A stretch of 64,000 nucleotides of DNA from Coenobita brevimanus. Its lineage: Eukaryota > Arthropoda > Malacostraca > Decapoda > Coenobitidae. Position numbers and translations under genes: made by a program. Positions 33,880 through 43,141 of this stretch are shown in pieces. Every line of letters begins with the position of its first letter. Position 1 is the stretch's first letter. Where the stretch lies: positions 2,111,501 to 2,175,500 of the forward strand of contig CM064697.1 in NCBI GenBank assembly GCA_032717465.1, given 5' to 3'. Below the pieces are notes generated by a model, which did no database searches, had not been told where the DNA came from, and saw only the letters and a program-made list of their open reading frames with translations.

Positions 33880-34015
33880 CCATCACCAGACGCTTTTATT
33901 CAGTTTAAGAGATGTGAATTTGAGGGGTTATTTGAGTTTTCGTCAATCCTTTCACCACTTGGGGGCTCTCCGCAGAAATATATAAAAGAAAAAGTTTGGT
34001 AACAGCAAGGAAAAA
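33880..34015. mobile_element. MITE-like palindromic repeat, inverted pair
   Basis: CCAGACGCTTTTATTCAGTT (33887-33906) is the inverted core. AATCCTTTCACCACTTGGGG near 33945 begins a forward copy with ATATATAAAAGAAAAAGTTT and GGTAACAGCAAGGAA. Ends resemble the other copies. Confidence 0.65.
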
Positions 34016-34053
34016 CGACAGAAAAACGTTATTGTTGTGATGCAGTTAAGTGA

Positions 34054-34057
<4 letters not shown>

Positions 34058-34124
<67 letters not shown>
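34058..34124. repeat. (TA)n microsatellite
   Basis: A perfect run of about 33 TA units inserted between two palindromic repeat copies. Confidence 0.97.
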
Positions 34125-34126
<2 letters not shown>

Positions 34127-34135
34127 ATGCTTTTT

Positions 34136-34235
34136 AACCCTTTCATTGTATAGCGCTTTGCCTGAGATGAATATAATCGTGGGACGGTAACAAGACTAGA
34201 ATAAAATGGACATGGTGGTACTGATGGGGTTAAGG
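34136..34235 (+). mobile_element. MITE-like palindromic repeat, full-length copy
   Basis: Starts AACCCTTTCATTGTATAGCG, continues GAGATGAATATAATCGTGGG and GGTAACAAGACTAGAATAAA and ends GGTGGTACTGATGGGGTTAA. The ends are inverted complements (AACCCTTTCA versus TGATGGGGTT), giving a length of about 97 bases. Confidence 0.7.
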
Positions 34236-34377
34236 GAAAGAGTTTGCGTTGGCTGTAATAAATTTTAATGTTAGGCGTTTGGTTGGTGCTGGAGGAAAGG
34301 CATTGTAATACGATTTACTCATATTCTCCCTCGAGTTAATACTTTCACATTTTAATAAGATGGTGGGCCTGGTGGAG

Positions 34378-34488
34378 CACTGACCCCTTCAACCAGAGAA
34401 CGCCTTTTTTATTTAAATCTTCCTCTCCAGAGAAATTTATTCAACTCAGTATACAGTTTTCGGGGTTACGTATAGCATTCATAAGCCC
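34378..34488. mobile_element. MITE-like palindromic repeat, worn copy
   Basis: GACCCCTTCAACCAGAGAACG, then AGAGAAATTTATTCAACTCAG and CGGGGTTACG. Blocks are recognisable in inverted orientation but diverged. Confidence 0.45.
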
Positions 34489-34592
34489 TTTCACCATCAG
34501 AGGTTTCCCTGTGTTCAGTAAAAATTGTCTGGTTGTAGCAAGAATAAAAAAAAAAAAAAGCATCATGGTGCTGAAGTGGTTGGTATTAGCAT
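34489..34592 (+). mobile_element. MITE-like palindromic repeat, full-length copy
   Basis: Starts AAGCCCTTTCACCATCAGAGG, has TTCAGTAAAAATTGTCTGG and TTGTAGCAAGAATAAAA with a 14-base A run, and ends CATCATGGTGCTGAAGTGGT. The terminal complement relation (CCCTTTCACCATCA versus TGGTGCTGAAGTGGT) is clear. Confidence 0.75.
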
Positions 34593-34611
34593 TCAAGGAA
34601 GATTTAGTGTG

Positions 34612-34613
<2 letters not shown>

Positions 34614-34672
<59 letters not shown>
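34614..34672. repeat. (TA)n microsatellite
   Basis: A perfect run of about 29 TA units, again just outside a palindromic repeat copy. Confidence 0.97.
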
Positions 34673-34676
<4 letters not shown>

Positions 34677-34784
34677 TGCTGGTAAATATATAAGTCGTGG
34701 AGTGATGAACGAGTCAGGAATAAAGACTAGGAATATAATTTAGCTTTGTAATCCGACAGCTGTTTCGTTTACTTGTTCTTTTAT

Positions 34785-34930
34785 CACGCGATTTTACTCA
34801 GCTTTGGAGAGATATTCCTAGAGGGGTTATACAGTCTCCTATAAACCCTTCAGTAAGAGGGGAATTTCCCAAGTTTAGTAAAATCGTCTGAAACTAGCAA
34901 TTATAAACCAGTAAAACGCCCTTGTCGGCG
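34785..34930. mobile_element. MITE-like palindromic repeat, inverted pair
   Basis: ACGCGATTTTACTCAGCTTT (34787 on) is the inverted core. AACCCTTCAGTAAGAGGGGA (34844 on) starts the forward copy with TTTAGTAAAATCGTCTGAAA and CTAGCAATTATAAACC. Confidence 0.7.
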
Positions 34931-35006
34931 GGGTACAAGCAAGGCCATTTAAATCTGAAAACATTGAAATGTCGCCCTACACCCCGAGGATGCCTAGAGT
35001 ATATTG

Positions 35007-35327
35007 ATGGCTATCCACCTACCAAATTTATGCCTTTACGATAAACAATCTGGCCAGTGGCCCTCGTTTGAAGATTTTCGACATGCTGCACTTCGCGCCT
35101 GTAACGTACCACATGCACCGCCAGGGTGTGATGAAACCTGTCAAAAACAATTCTTAAAGAATTGGGCTATTATATGGTGCAAACAACGCAGTGATCGGCC
35201 CTGTGGTTGCTGGGATACAAGCTTTTCAAAAGCGTTACGGTTGGGCCGGGCCGGGTTGGGCCGCTTATATGTGAGAAAATGCCACTGCCTGACGAGAGAC
35301 TTGCAGGGGCTTCGCCCCCGCTCGTAA
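35007..35327 (+). CDS. Hypothetical open reading frame, possible exon
   Basis: A 106-codon frame from ATG at 35007 with ordinary, non-repetitive amino acid composition, including SGQWPSFEDFRHAALRACNV and CDETCQKQFLKNWAIIWCKQ and six cysteines. I recognise no domain. The frame overlaps a GGCCGGGCCGGGTTGGGCCG stretch in its last third. There is no clear splice acceptor before it and no clear donor after it. It could be a repeat-derived open frame, and a functional protein is not established. Confidence 0.2.
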   Translation: MAIHLPNLCLYDKQSGQWPSFEDFRHAALRACNVPHAPPGCDETCQKQFLKNWAIIWCKQRSDRPCGCWDTSFSKALRLGRAGLGRLYVRKCHCLTRDLQGLRPRS

Positions 35328-35604
35328 TCAGTAAAATACATCATAAGACTTTGGCCGGTATTCTAGTGCGGTTAGGAAGCTTACTAACACCTCATCCATA
35401 CCGATTAATTTCTGATTCTGCTTCGTTACTATATTCATGTGTGTTATTCATGCAATCTGTGTCGATATTGAAAAGACACTGGAAGCAAACCAGGGGATAT
35501 TAATGAGTACGTTGGAAAATAAATTATTAAAGAAGAGATGTTATGGAGCCTTCTTTTACCCGGCGAGAATACCAGCCTCTCAAATCTCACCTCACCTTCA
35601 ACTC
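35328..35604. other. Unassigned sequence
   Basis: No feature recognised. Confidence 0.4.
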
Positions 35605-35700
35605 CATCCATAAGAGAAACATTCCTTGAGTAAAATAAAGTCGCCTGGAGCAAGAAAGCAAAAATTTTTAAAAGCCATTTGGCTAAAGGGTTTTATTTAT
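35605..35700 (+). mobile_element. MITE-like palindromic repeat copy
   Basis: ATAAGAGAAACATTCCTTGA, GTAAAATAAAGTCGCCTGG, AGCAAGAAAGCAAAAATTTT, ending GCCATTTGGCTAAAGGGTTT. Ordered blocks agree with the family. Confidence 0.6.
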
Positions 35701-36044
35701 TTATATTTTTTTAATGGAGTGGAGAGGTATATGAGAGAGGGATGTGGGAGCTGGGGGGAGGGCAGCGAAGCGGCAAGAGACAGGGCAACATGGAGGCGAT
35801 TTGTCCGTGGCCATCTCTTACGGAATTAAGACGTCTGGCTGTCGATAGATTTTCCATTCTCATCTTAATTCTCACCTCGCTTCAACTCAGTTCCTTGTAT
35901 ATTTTGAAGAGATAAAGTTGAATGTTAGATTGTGAAAATGCCGAAGTATGTTTTGTAGAGTCGTAAACGTGTCTATTTTATGTATTCCTTACTTAATATG
36001 TAAATGTTTGCTTGATATATAAATTTGTTGGTAGTAAAAAATGG

Positions 36045-36049
<5 letters not shown>
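35701..36049. other. Unassigned sequence
   Basis: Short purine-rich patch at 35715-35800, then AT-rich. No feature recognised. Confidence 0.4.
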
Positions 36050-36076
<27 letters not shown>

Positions 36077-36250
36077 AGCTTTTACCATTTCTGTTCGCTT
36101 CTACCTCTGTCTTTTATACAGTCACATATTCTCTCCATCCCTGTCTTTCTTGCTTTCTCATACTTCTCTGACTTTCTCTTCCTACCATTCCAGTTTCTTT
36201 TCCAGTCCTCAGAGTTACTTTATCTCTCAATGTTTCTAACTCTTTTAAAT
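36050..36250. repeat. (TC)n and pyrimidine-rich tail
   Basis: A perfect TC run at 36050-36076 followed by C/T-rich sequence to about 36250. Confidence 0.85.
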
Positions 36251-36344
36251 TACTGTTAATTATTTTCTTACGACGTCTGTTCTTGCTGATCTTTTCACTT
36301 GTCTTAAAATCCCTGTTTTAATTCTGCATTGATGTAGTTATTAG

Positions 36345-36385
36345 TGATGATGATGATGATGATGGTGATAACGATGATGGTGATG
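36345..36385. repeat. (GAT)n tract
   Basis: About six perfect GAT units followed by GATGGTGATAACGATGATGG. Confidence 0.88.
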
Positions 36386-36490
36386 TATATTTTTTCTTTG
36401 GTTTGTTGTTGCTGTCTTCTCATTCTCCTCGTCTTTGTTTGATATCTCTTTACCTACTCACATTGACGTGTATCAGCCATTGGCTATTGA

Positions 36491-36491
<1 letters not shown>

Positions 36492-36555
<64 letters not shown>
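36492..36555. repeat. (CA)n microsatellite
   Basis: A perfect run of 32 CA units. Confidence 0.97.
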
Positions 36556-36558
<3 letters not shown>

Positions 36559-36629
36559 CTCCCGGGAGCCTCTACTTCAGGCCGAGATTTATTCGTCATT
36601 ACCACTAATTTATTGTTAGTTTAGATAAC

Positions 36630-36845
36630 GCTCGTTAGCTGGAGGGAGGGAGGCAGCGGGGGGTGGGAGGGACGGGAGAGAACTGGAGGAGGGAAGAGAG
36701 TGGAGTAGGAGGCGGGAAGAGAGGAAGAGCAAAGGAAAGGAACCGGAAGAATAAGGAAAAGTATGAAACGTGGGAGACAGGGAGGAGGGAAAAGGAGAAA
36801 AGCTAGAGGAATGGGAGGAGAGAACAAGTATAAAAGGACTAGATG
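36630..36845. repeat. Purine-rich block
   Basis: G/A-rich with GGGAGGGAGG and GGAGGAGGGAA units. Confidence 0.8.
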
Positions 36846-36882
36846 TGAGAGTTTAAAGGCTCTTTAGTTATTGCCCATGATG

Positions 36883-36993
36883 TAGTGGTGTGGTGTGGTG
36901 TGGTGTGGTGTTGTGTTGTGTTGTTTTGTATGGTGTGGTGCGGTATGGTAGTGTATGGCGTTGTGTGGTGGGGTGCAGTGTGGTTTTGTGTGG
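36883..36993. repeat. Degenerate (GTGGT)n pentamer array
   Basis: Near-perfect GTGGT units over the first 30 bases, then GTTGTG and GTATGGT variants. Confidence 0.88.
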
Positions 36994-37124
36994 CCTCGCT
37001 GAAGTCGCTAAAGTCTGCAGGAGTAAAGCATCCCTGGACCTAGAATCATTAGTACGAGACAGACGAATAAATTTGCTCCTTGGGATGCTCCTTCATCTTA
37101 TAAAAAATAAATAAAAAAATAAAA

Positions 37125-37910
37125 AGGGGGAGGGCTATATAAAGAGGGAGAAAGGAAGAAGACGGATCAGAAGGAAAATGGAGGAAGGAAAAGAGACGAG
37201 CTGGGAACAGAGCAAAAAGAGGAGCTGGGGGAAGAGGGATGAGAAAATGAGAGGAAAGAAGGAAACTGGAGCAAGAGGGACTAGGGATAGAGAGTGGGGG
37301 AAAGAGGAGGAGGGCTGAGAGGACAGAGGAGGAGGAAAAAATGTGAGGCTGAAGGAAATACGGACAGAGAGATCGGGGAAAGGAAAAGATGGAAGCGAGG
37401 TTACATATGAGGGTAAAAAACCAGGAGGTATAGAGGAAAGTGGATGAACAGAGAAGGGGAAATGAATGAAGACGAAAGATAAATAGATTAGGGAGGAGGT
37501 ATGGGAAGGTGGAATAGGAAAACACAGTAAAGGGAGAGATAGATGAGGTGAGAAGTGAAAGTAAGGAGAAGGGATGGGAAGAGAGGTTAATGAGAGTGGG
37601 TGGAAGGAGAGAAGGGAGGTGGGGTTGGCGGAGGGAAGGGGGTGGGGGTCGAGGTACAGAGAGTGTGGAGGGAGGTAAGGACAGAAATCAAGTGAACTGG
37701 GGAGAGTGTTAGGAAGGCAAAAGGTGGGGGAGCGAGAGGATGGCTGTTGGAGAGGGGGAGGAATGAGAGAAGCGAAAGGGGAAAATGGCGTGAGAGGAAG
37801 ATGAAGAGGGAGTGGCACAGCAAAGATGGGGTGGGGGAAGATGGGTTTGGGAGAGGGATGATGAGGGACGGGGGTGGGGTGGTGGGGGAGGGTGCAGTGG
37901 AAGGGGCACA
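37125..37910. repeat. Purine-rich block
   Basis: About 790 bases of G/A-rich plus strand (GAGGAGGAGGGC, GGGTGGGGGAAG units). Long S/P/L/F open frames on the minus strand, including one of 333 codons, are artefacts of this composition and of the TA array to the right. Confidence 0.85.
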
Positions 37911-38053
37911 AGCCAGCGTAGCCAATTATCATAATGAGTGCTTGATTAAAAGTCTGGTGATGAGCCGCCCAACTATTTTTTATCAAGAAATTAACTAACG
38001 AGGGGAGTGTAAGTGGATTATTTCTGCATGTATATGTATATATTTTGCCCACA

Positions 38054-38055
<2 letters not shown>

Positions 38056-38133
<78 letters not shown>
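38056..38133. repeat. (TA)n microsatellite, ~39 units
   Basis: A perfect TA run of about 78 bases, flanked on the left by TGTATATGTATATATTTTG. Confidence 0.97.
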
Positions 38134-38136
<3 letters not shown>

Positions 38137-38944
38137 ATAATTTTCGTATCATGGGTAAGACTAGATCATAATATTGCATGAAGAACTGGATATTAAGATG
38201 AATGTGATTGAAATAGTCTGAAAGATGAGAGTCAGAGTGCGTGTGAAGCGGAGGAGGAGAGGTGGGGTGTACTGGCCGAAGAGCGATGTCGGGTAGAATG
38301 GGAGACTGTTGGTGGTTCAGGATGAAATTAGGTGGAGGATGATTTAGTGGTATTATAGCGCCAGAAAACAATTAGCTAGGTACGACTGACATTAGACAGA
38401 GGGGCAGACACACACATATAAGTACTGTAAGCTATAGATATAAACTGATGAAAATTATTAGATTTATACGGGTACCGTAAGTAAATGTATTATTGCACGA
38501 GTCGGAAAATTTCAGACTAATGGGAGCAGTGAAAGCTTGTCTTGTTGTTCCTGTTGATTTTGTTTTTAAATAGTGCTCAAATCATCACTTCTACAGCACT
38601 CATTTTCACAGGGTATACTCTCATGGTCCCTTCCCACCTCCCAGTACAACTGCAGTTCATTCTGCTCATTTCTTTGTCCCCCACGCTCATTTCTCCCCCC
38701 TCCTCCTCACCCCCGACACTTTCAGTCTTTTAAGGATATTTTGAAATAAACCTTCACTGTAATCAAACCACTAATCTTGCATCACTTATTTTCACAAGGG
38801 GTACTTTCCTGCCCCAGTTCAAGCACCCTCGAACATTCCACTCTATCTTTCTCATTCCTGTGCTCGCCACACTCTCCTATAATAGGTTAATGGCTCAACG
38901 AAATGCAAGCGGAGGACGAATTATACATGTATTAAAGACGAACT
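38134..38944. other. Unassigned sequence
   Basis: TTCACAGGGTATACTCTCATG (38606) and TTTTCACAAGGGGTACTTTC (38787) may be two worn copies of one unit about 180 bases apart. A pyrimidine patch lies at 38630-38725. No gene recognised. Confidence 0.4.
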
Positions 38945-39472
38945 ATGCTGATATCATTTGGTTTCAGTGATGAATGGATGGATGTGTGGATCTTTTCAGT
39001 AAGTACTCTGTTGGTTGTTCTACTTTCATTACTTTCCATTACCTGTCTGGAGGCACTGACGAGGAGCCTTCACGTGACAACGTTGTGCTACCTGGATGGA
39101 GCAGCTGCGGCATCCACCCGGGAGCCAAGCTTCCTCATTTTCCCGGCACCGCTCCGTGGGAAAGACAATGGTCCGATCCTTGTGAGACGCTGTCTACCAC
39201 AAGGAGCTCGAGATCCCTACATGCTGTATGTATTGTACTGTCCCTGTAGGACTGCCCCACAGAAGCAGTTGCTTACCGGTGGGCAGCGGGTCTGCTTAAT
39301 CAGACTAACCCGGCGTAAGCAACTACAACCTATCTTGCTTCTGCCCATTTTAGAAGGAAGTAGAGATGTGACACTGATGATGAATAAAGTGATAGATTCG
39401 CTCCAGGTTATTGTATATACGAGACAGTCAGTTCTTGGTGATTCAGCAGCCCTCCCACATGTCACCTCTTGA
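38945..39472 (+). CDS. Hypothetical open reading frame, 175 codons
   Basis: The longest open frame with non-repetitive composition. ATG at 38945. Residues about 15-38 (WIFSVSTLLVVLLSLLSITC) are hydrophobic like a signal anchor; the rest is basic and mixed. No family is recognised. Other frames over the same bases are also fairly open and there are no clear splice sites, so chance is possible. It covers the nested hairpin at 39267-39324. Treat as hypothetical. Confidence 0.2.
   Translation: MLISFGFSDEWMDVWIFSVSTLLVVLLSLLSITCLEALTRSLHVTTLCYLDGAAAASTREPSFLIFPAPLRGKDNGPILVRRCLPQGARDPYMLYVLYCPCRTAPQKQLLTGGQRVCLIRLTRRKQLQPILLLPILEGSRDVTLMMNKVIDSLQVIVYTRQSVLGDSAALPHVTS
39267..39324. repeat. Nested inverted repeats
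   Basis: AGTTGCTTACCGG (39267-39279) pairs with CCGGCGTAAGCAACT (39310-39324) with a two-base bulge. Inside, GGGTCTG pairs with CAGAC and ACCC. The whole could fold as a two-level hairpin. No known RNA family is recognised. Confidence 0.6.
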
Positions 39473-39518
39473 GTGTTAACCAATTATAATTAAACATGCT
39501 TGGGTTATCAGAATAAGG

Positions 39519-39640
39519 ACTCGTGTGATGGTATCAGCTGGGAAGTATTTATGACTGGTATGATGGTATTAGCTGGGGTGTTTTTAGGACTGGTGTAATG
39601 GTATAAGCCGAGGTGTTTTTATGACGTGTCGGTGGGTATT
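39519..39640 (+). repeat. 35 bp minisatellite, ~3.5 copies
   Basis: Unit GACTGGTATGATGGTATTAG followed by CTGGGGTGTTTTTAG, 35 bases; three clear copies from 39519 and a partial fourth at 39624. Confidence 0.88.
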
Positions 39641-40209
39641 GTATAAGATCAGACAGGACTGTTTTAATGAGGTAAATCTGAGGTGTTACCGTCTGAGGTA
39701 GGATTTCTAGTTGGGTGTTATGAAAGAGGGTGGTGCAACAGGTACATAAATGGCTGACGCAAAGAAGGTTAATTAAAGTTTAGTATGGTATATAGCTCCA
39801 GGTAAGTTTTTTTTTTTTTTTTTTTTTTTCCCAATTAGATGGGAGTTGTATGTGTGTGTTCTTGAGTCAGAAGGTATAATAACATAGATCAGTAGATGAG
39901 ACAGCTAAGATTAAAATAGAGTAGTGAGATACAAACTGCGATGAGGTGGGAGTTGTATGTGTGTGTGTGTTATTATGTAAGGGTGTGTACCAGCAGAGAG
40001 GAAAGTGTATCTCGTGCCCTGTTCTCTGTCTACCCGTCCATCTCGGAGCGACAGTAATTGCTTAATGGCGTCAGATCCCCTGTTAAGAGTGAAGTGTGCC
40101 TGTGTTATCCACGCTTTGTGCCTGCCTGCTTGTCTGCCCGGGGATGCCTTCACCGTTAATTCATCAGCAGCGAATAAAATAGGTGTACTAAGGGCGCTTT
40201 CAGAGGGAT
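39641..40209. other. Unassigned sequence with poly(T)
   Basis: A 23-base T run at 39807-39829. GTGGGAGTTGTATGTGTGTG-like strings occur at about 39841 and 39946, a short duplication spaced ~105 bases. No gene. Confidence 0.45.
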
Positions 40210-40694
40210 TATATATATATATATATATGAGATTTCAATTTGATTTATCTTTTATATGATCTTTGAAAAAATTTTTACGTCCATGTACATATTAAACTTT
40301 CATTTATCATTTGTTGGGTGTATATTTGTAAATTCTTACCTAAGTTTTATGTTAGTTCATTTTTTCTTTTATTTTTTTTTCTTCTGTCTTGGTTAGTATC
40401 TCCTTCTTTTTACTTGGGACATTATACGGTATATGTTTTGCTTATTATTGTTTTGGGTCATTTATGTTCATTGTTATTTGGAACTTTTTTCACTTACATA
40501 GGGGATTTTCTGTTTTGGAGTTTGGAAGCATATTTGTTAGTGTATTTTTCATATATTGAAGGTATTTATCTGTGGCGTTTATCTTAACCCCTAGAACATG
40601 GTGACTTTTTCTTTTATTGGCAAAGAAGTGGAAGAAAGCATCATACGCTCAGGTGAATACGATCCAGTCAAAGGAGGTCATGGTAAGTATTTAA
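40210..40694. other. T-rich unassigned sequence with short (TA)n
   Basis: Nine TA units at 40210-40228, then T-rich sequence to 40600. An 89-codon hydrophobic open frame (40318-40587) is explained by T-richness. Confidence 0.45.
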
Positions 40695-40885
40695 ACGCTT
40701 TTAGGCCCCTATGACGTAAATTCAATCGTCTGGCGTTAGCAGATGTCCTGATCAAGAGAGGGTTAGTAATGACAGTATTAACGCCCTTGGACCTCAGTGA
40801 TTCACTCTCCGCTGAAGAAAATCGTTCGGGGTTAGTTGTAGTAGAGTATTAGAGTTGTCCCGAACATGAGAGGGTTAAACTCCTC
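40695..40885 (+). mobile_element. MITE-like palindromic repeat, tandem pair
   Basis: First copy has GGCCCCTATGACGTAAATTC, AATCGTCTGGCGTTAGCAGA and GAGAGGGTTAGTAA. The second has AACGCCCTTGGACCTCAGTG, GCTGAAGAAAATCGTTCGGG, GTTAGTTGTAG and ends GAGAGGGTTAAAC. Two diverged direct copies of about 90 bases. Confidence 0.65.
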
Positions 40886-41220
40886 AGCAGCCTCAGCAGT
40901 AACATACAGGAAAGAAGCAGAAAGTAATATGCAAAACAAATCGCCAAGTTGCTGAGGGAAAAGTGTCTGGAATCCTCCCAGCACTTACTGGAAGACGGCC
41001 TAGTCCAAGGAGTTTATGTCTAACTTCCTCGCCCTTCCACCCTGTCCTTTACACCTTCCCCCAGCGGTAATGAAGCAGGTGCGGCCGTAGCGTCAGGGTG
41101 CACCAGCGGCCGCCACCCCCACACGTCCCTCCACCGCCGCCCGTCCGCAACCACGCCGCAGTTTCCCACCACACGAGGGGAAACATAACCACACATGTGC
41201 ACCGAATCTTTCACTCGTTT
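40886..41220. other. Unassigned; GC- and CpG-rich at 41075-41175
   Basis: The CpG-rich knot (GGTGCGGCCGTAGCGTCAGG) is open in several frames on both strands. Proline- and alanine-rich translations carry no known motif. It could be a small exon or CpG-rich regulatory patch; unproven. Confidence 0.35.
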
Positions 41221-42070
41221 GGTCATAAATCACTTCCCTCCTCGTCCCTTCTCTTGGCCTTCCCTCCCTCCCTCCCTTCCTCCCTCCCTCCTTTCTCATG
41301 ATTCCTTCTTTCCCTCCCTCCTTCCCTCCCTCTCCTCTCTTCTCCTAGTCCTTTCCCTCCCTGTACCCCACTTTTCTCCTGGTAGCTCAGTCTCTTTCTC
41401 TCTTATAGTCTCCCTCTGATCCCTCCCTCCTTCCCTTCCTTCTCTTGATCGCTTCATTCCATCCCTCCTTCCCCTCTCGCTTGTCCATTCCTTTCTTCTG
41501 TTCCTCCATCCCTTTTTCTTTGTTCTTCCCTTCCCCAGTATCTTCCTTCTCTCTCTCCCCCTCTCCTGTGCCTGCCCTCCCCCTCTCACCCCCTGTGCCA
41601 TTCCTCTGTCTGTCTGTGCCTTTCCTCCCTTTCTCCCCCTTTGCCTTCCCTCCCTCTCTCTCCCCCTGTGCCTTCCCTCCCTCTCTCTCCCCCTGTGCCT
41701 TCCTTCCCTCTCTCTCCCCCTGTGCCTTCCCTCCCTCTTTCTTCCCCTGTGTCTTCCATCCCTCCCGCCCCCTACTTCCTCCATCCTTCCGTCTCTCCTC
41801 CTGTGTTTCTCTTCCTCTCCTCCCTCATTCCCCTTGTACTTTACCTCCTTCGCGCCCTTCCATCTCTTCCTCCCCTTTGTACCTTACTTCTCTCACTCTT
41901 CTCTCTCGCTTGTCCATTCTCTCCTCTCCTATCTCTCCTCTGCCCTCCTTCTTCTCCCTCTTATCCATTCCCTCATTTCCCCATTCCTCTTATGCCTTCC
42001 CTCCGTCCTTCCGTCCCTCCCTCCCTCCATGCCTCCCTTCCTTCTTCTCCCCTGCACGTCCCTCACCCCT
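41221..42070. repeat. Pyrimidine-rich block
   Basis: CCCTCCCTCCTT-type units dominate 850 bases. Several open frames on both strands are artefacts. Confidence 0.88.
41636..41762 (+). repeat. 27 bp minisatellite, ~4.5 copies
   Basis: Unit TCTCTCCCCCTGTGCCTTCC followed by CTCCCTC, 27 bases. Because 27 is a multiple of three, the plus strand reads PSLSPCAFP and the minus strand RHRGREREG repeatedly, which would look protein-like in a search. Confidence 0.92.
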
Positions 42071-42278
42071 GCTGGTCTCACGGACGCCAAAAATTTGTCA
42101 CTGGGGACAAAAAAATGAGGGAACTTCTTTGACGTGTTGTTTCACTGCTTGGTTTATTGGTTCATTTGGCTGGACTTTGATATACCGTATCTCTACCCTG
42201 TTCCGGGAAGTGAGTTGATATGGAAGGTGAACACGGGGACTAGTCGTGTGGCAGCAGATTGCTAGCTGGCCTGCTAGA
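42071..42278. other. Unassigned sequence
   Basis: No feature recognised. Confidence 0.4.
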
Positions 42279-42425
42279 CAGACAGACAGCTAGGTAGATA
42301 GATAGAATAGATACAGATAAAGAGGAATCGACAGGTGGATAGACATATACATACATACAGAGAGGCGTATCGATTGATCGATCGATAGGTAGACAGATAG
42401 ATAGGTAAGTAGACAGACATATAGC
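42279..42425. repeat. Degenerate (GATA/GACA)n tetramer region
   Basis: GACAGACAGACAGC, AGGTAGATAGATAG, ATCGATCGATAGGTAGACAG and similar. Complement of the TATC/TGTC arrays at 50.9, 53.6-54.0 and 59.9 kb. Confidence 0.85.
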
Positions 42426-42559
42426 TGAGATGGTATTCAGAAACCCAAAACTGTGTTCCGATAGCAGGTTCGCGTGGCTGGCTTTTGAAGCATGTCCCCC
42501 CTGCACTGGGGACGATTGACAAGTGGAGACCCATGAGAATTCACGTCAGATAAATGGAT

Positions 42560-42561
<2 letters not shown>

Positions 42562-42595
<34 letters not shown>

Positions 42596-42745
42596 ATCTG
42601 TCTATCTGTCTGTCTGGTGTAGAGCAAACAGACAGACAAACAGGTGGACAGATAGACACTTAGGTAGATTATATAAATGGCTCGAACGATTGGCAGGTAG
42701 ACAGACAGGTAAGCTCTGAAGCAGACAGGTAGACATACAGTTAAA
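42562..42745. repeat. (TC)n followed by TCTG and GACA tetramers
   Basis: A TC run at 42562-42591, then TATCTGTCTATCTGTCTGTC, then a switch near 42620 to the complementary GACAGACAAACAGG type. The switch forms an imperfect inverted repeat. Confidence 0.85.
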
Positions 42746-42839
42746 TATACCGTCCTCGTTGATGCCATACAGGAAACTTAAACCTGTCAGCGCTGGGGGA
42801 AAACAATATCGGTTCACTCGCTAGTCCTGATCGGTTCTC

Positions 42840-43099
42840 CAGTTCGACTCTTCGTTTTTCTTGTTTTGTTTTTTTGTCTTTTTTTTGTATTCTTTTAAAA
42901 TTTCCGTATATAATTTTTTCTTCCGTCCTTTCTGCCTTTTTGTTTGTTTATTCTTCCTTCCTTTTGGCCTTTCCTTTTTCCCCTCCTTTCGGTTAAAGTA
43001 GATTTTTTTTCTTTTTTGTTTCTTGCGTCCTTCCTGATTTTTTATTTATTTATCCTTCCTAGTTCTTCTTTTTGGCCCTCCTTCCTGTGGCATCCTTGT

Positions 43100-43141
<42 letters not shown>

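Noticed and set aside
37135..38136. 333-codon minus-strand open frame
   Set aside because: Begins inside a TA array (YIYIYI) and continues through purine-rich DNA; composition artefact.
40318..40587. 89-codon hydrophobic frame that looks mitochondrial-like
   Set aside because: T-richness alone gives F, L, Y and V runs; no mitochondrial gene motif could be recognised.
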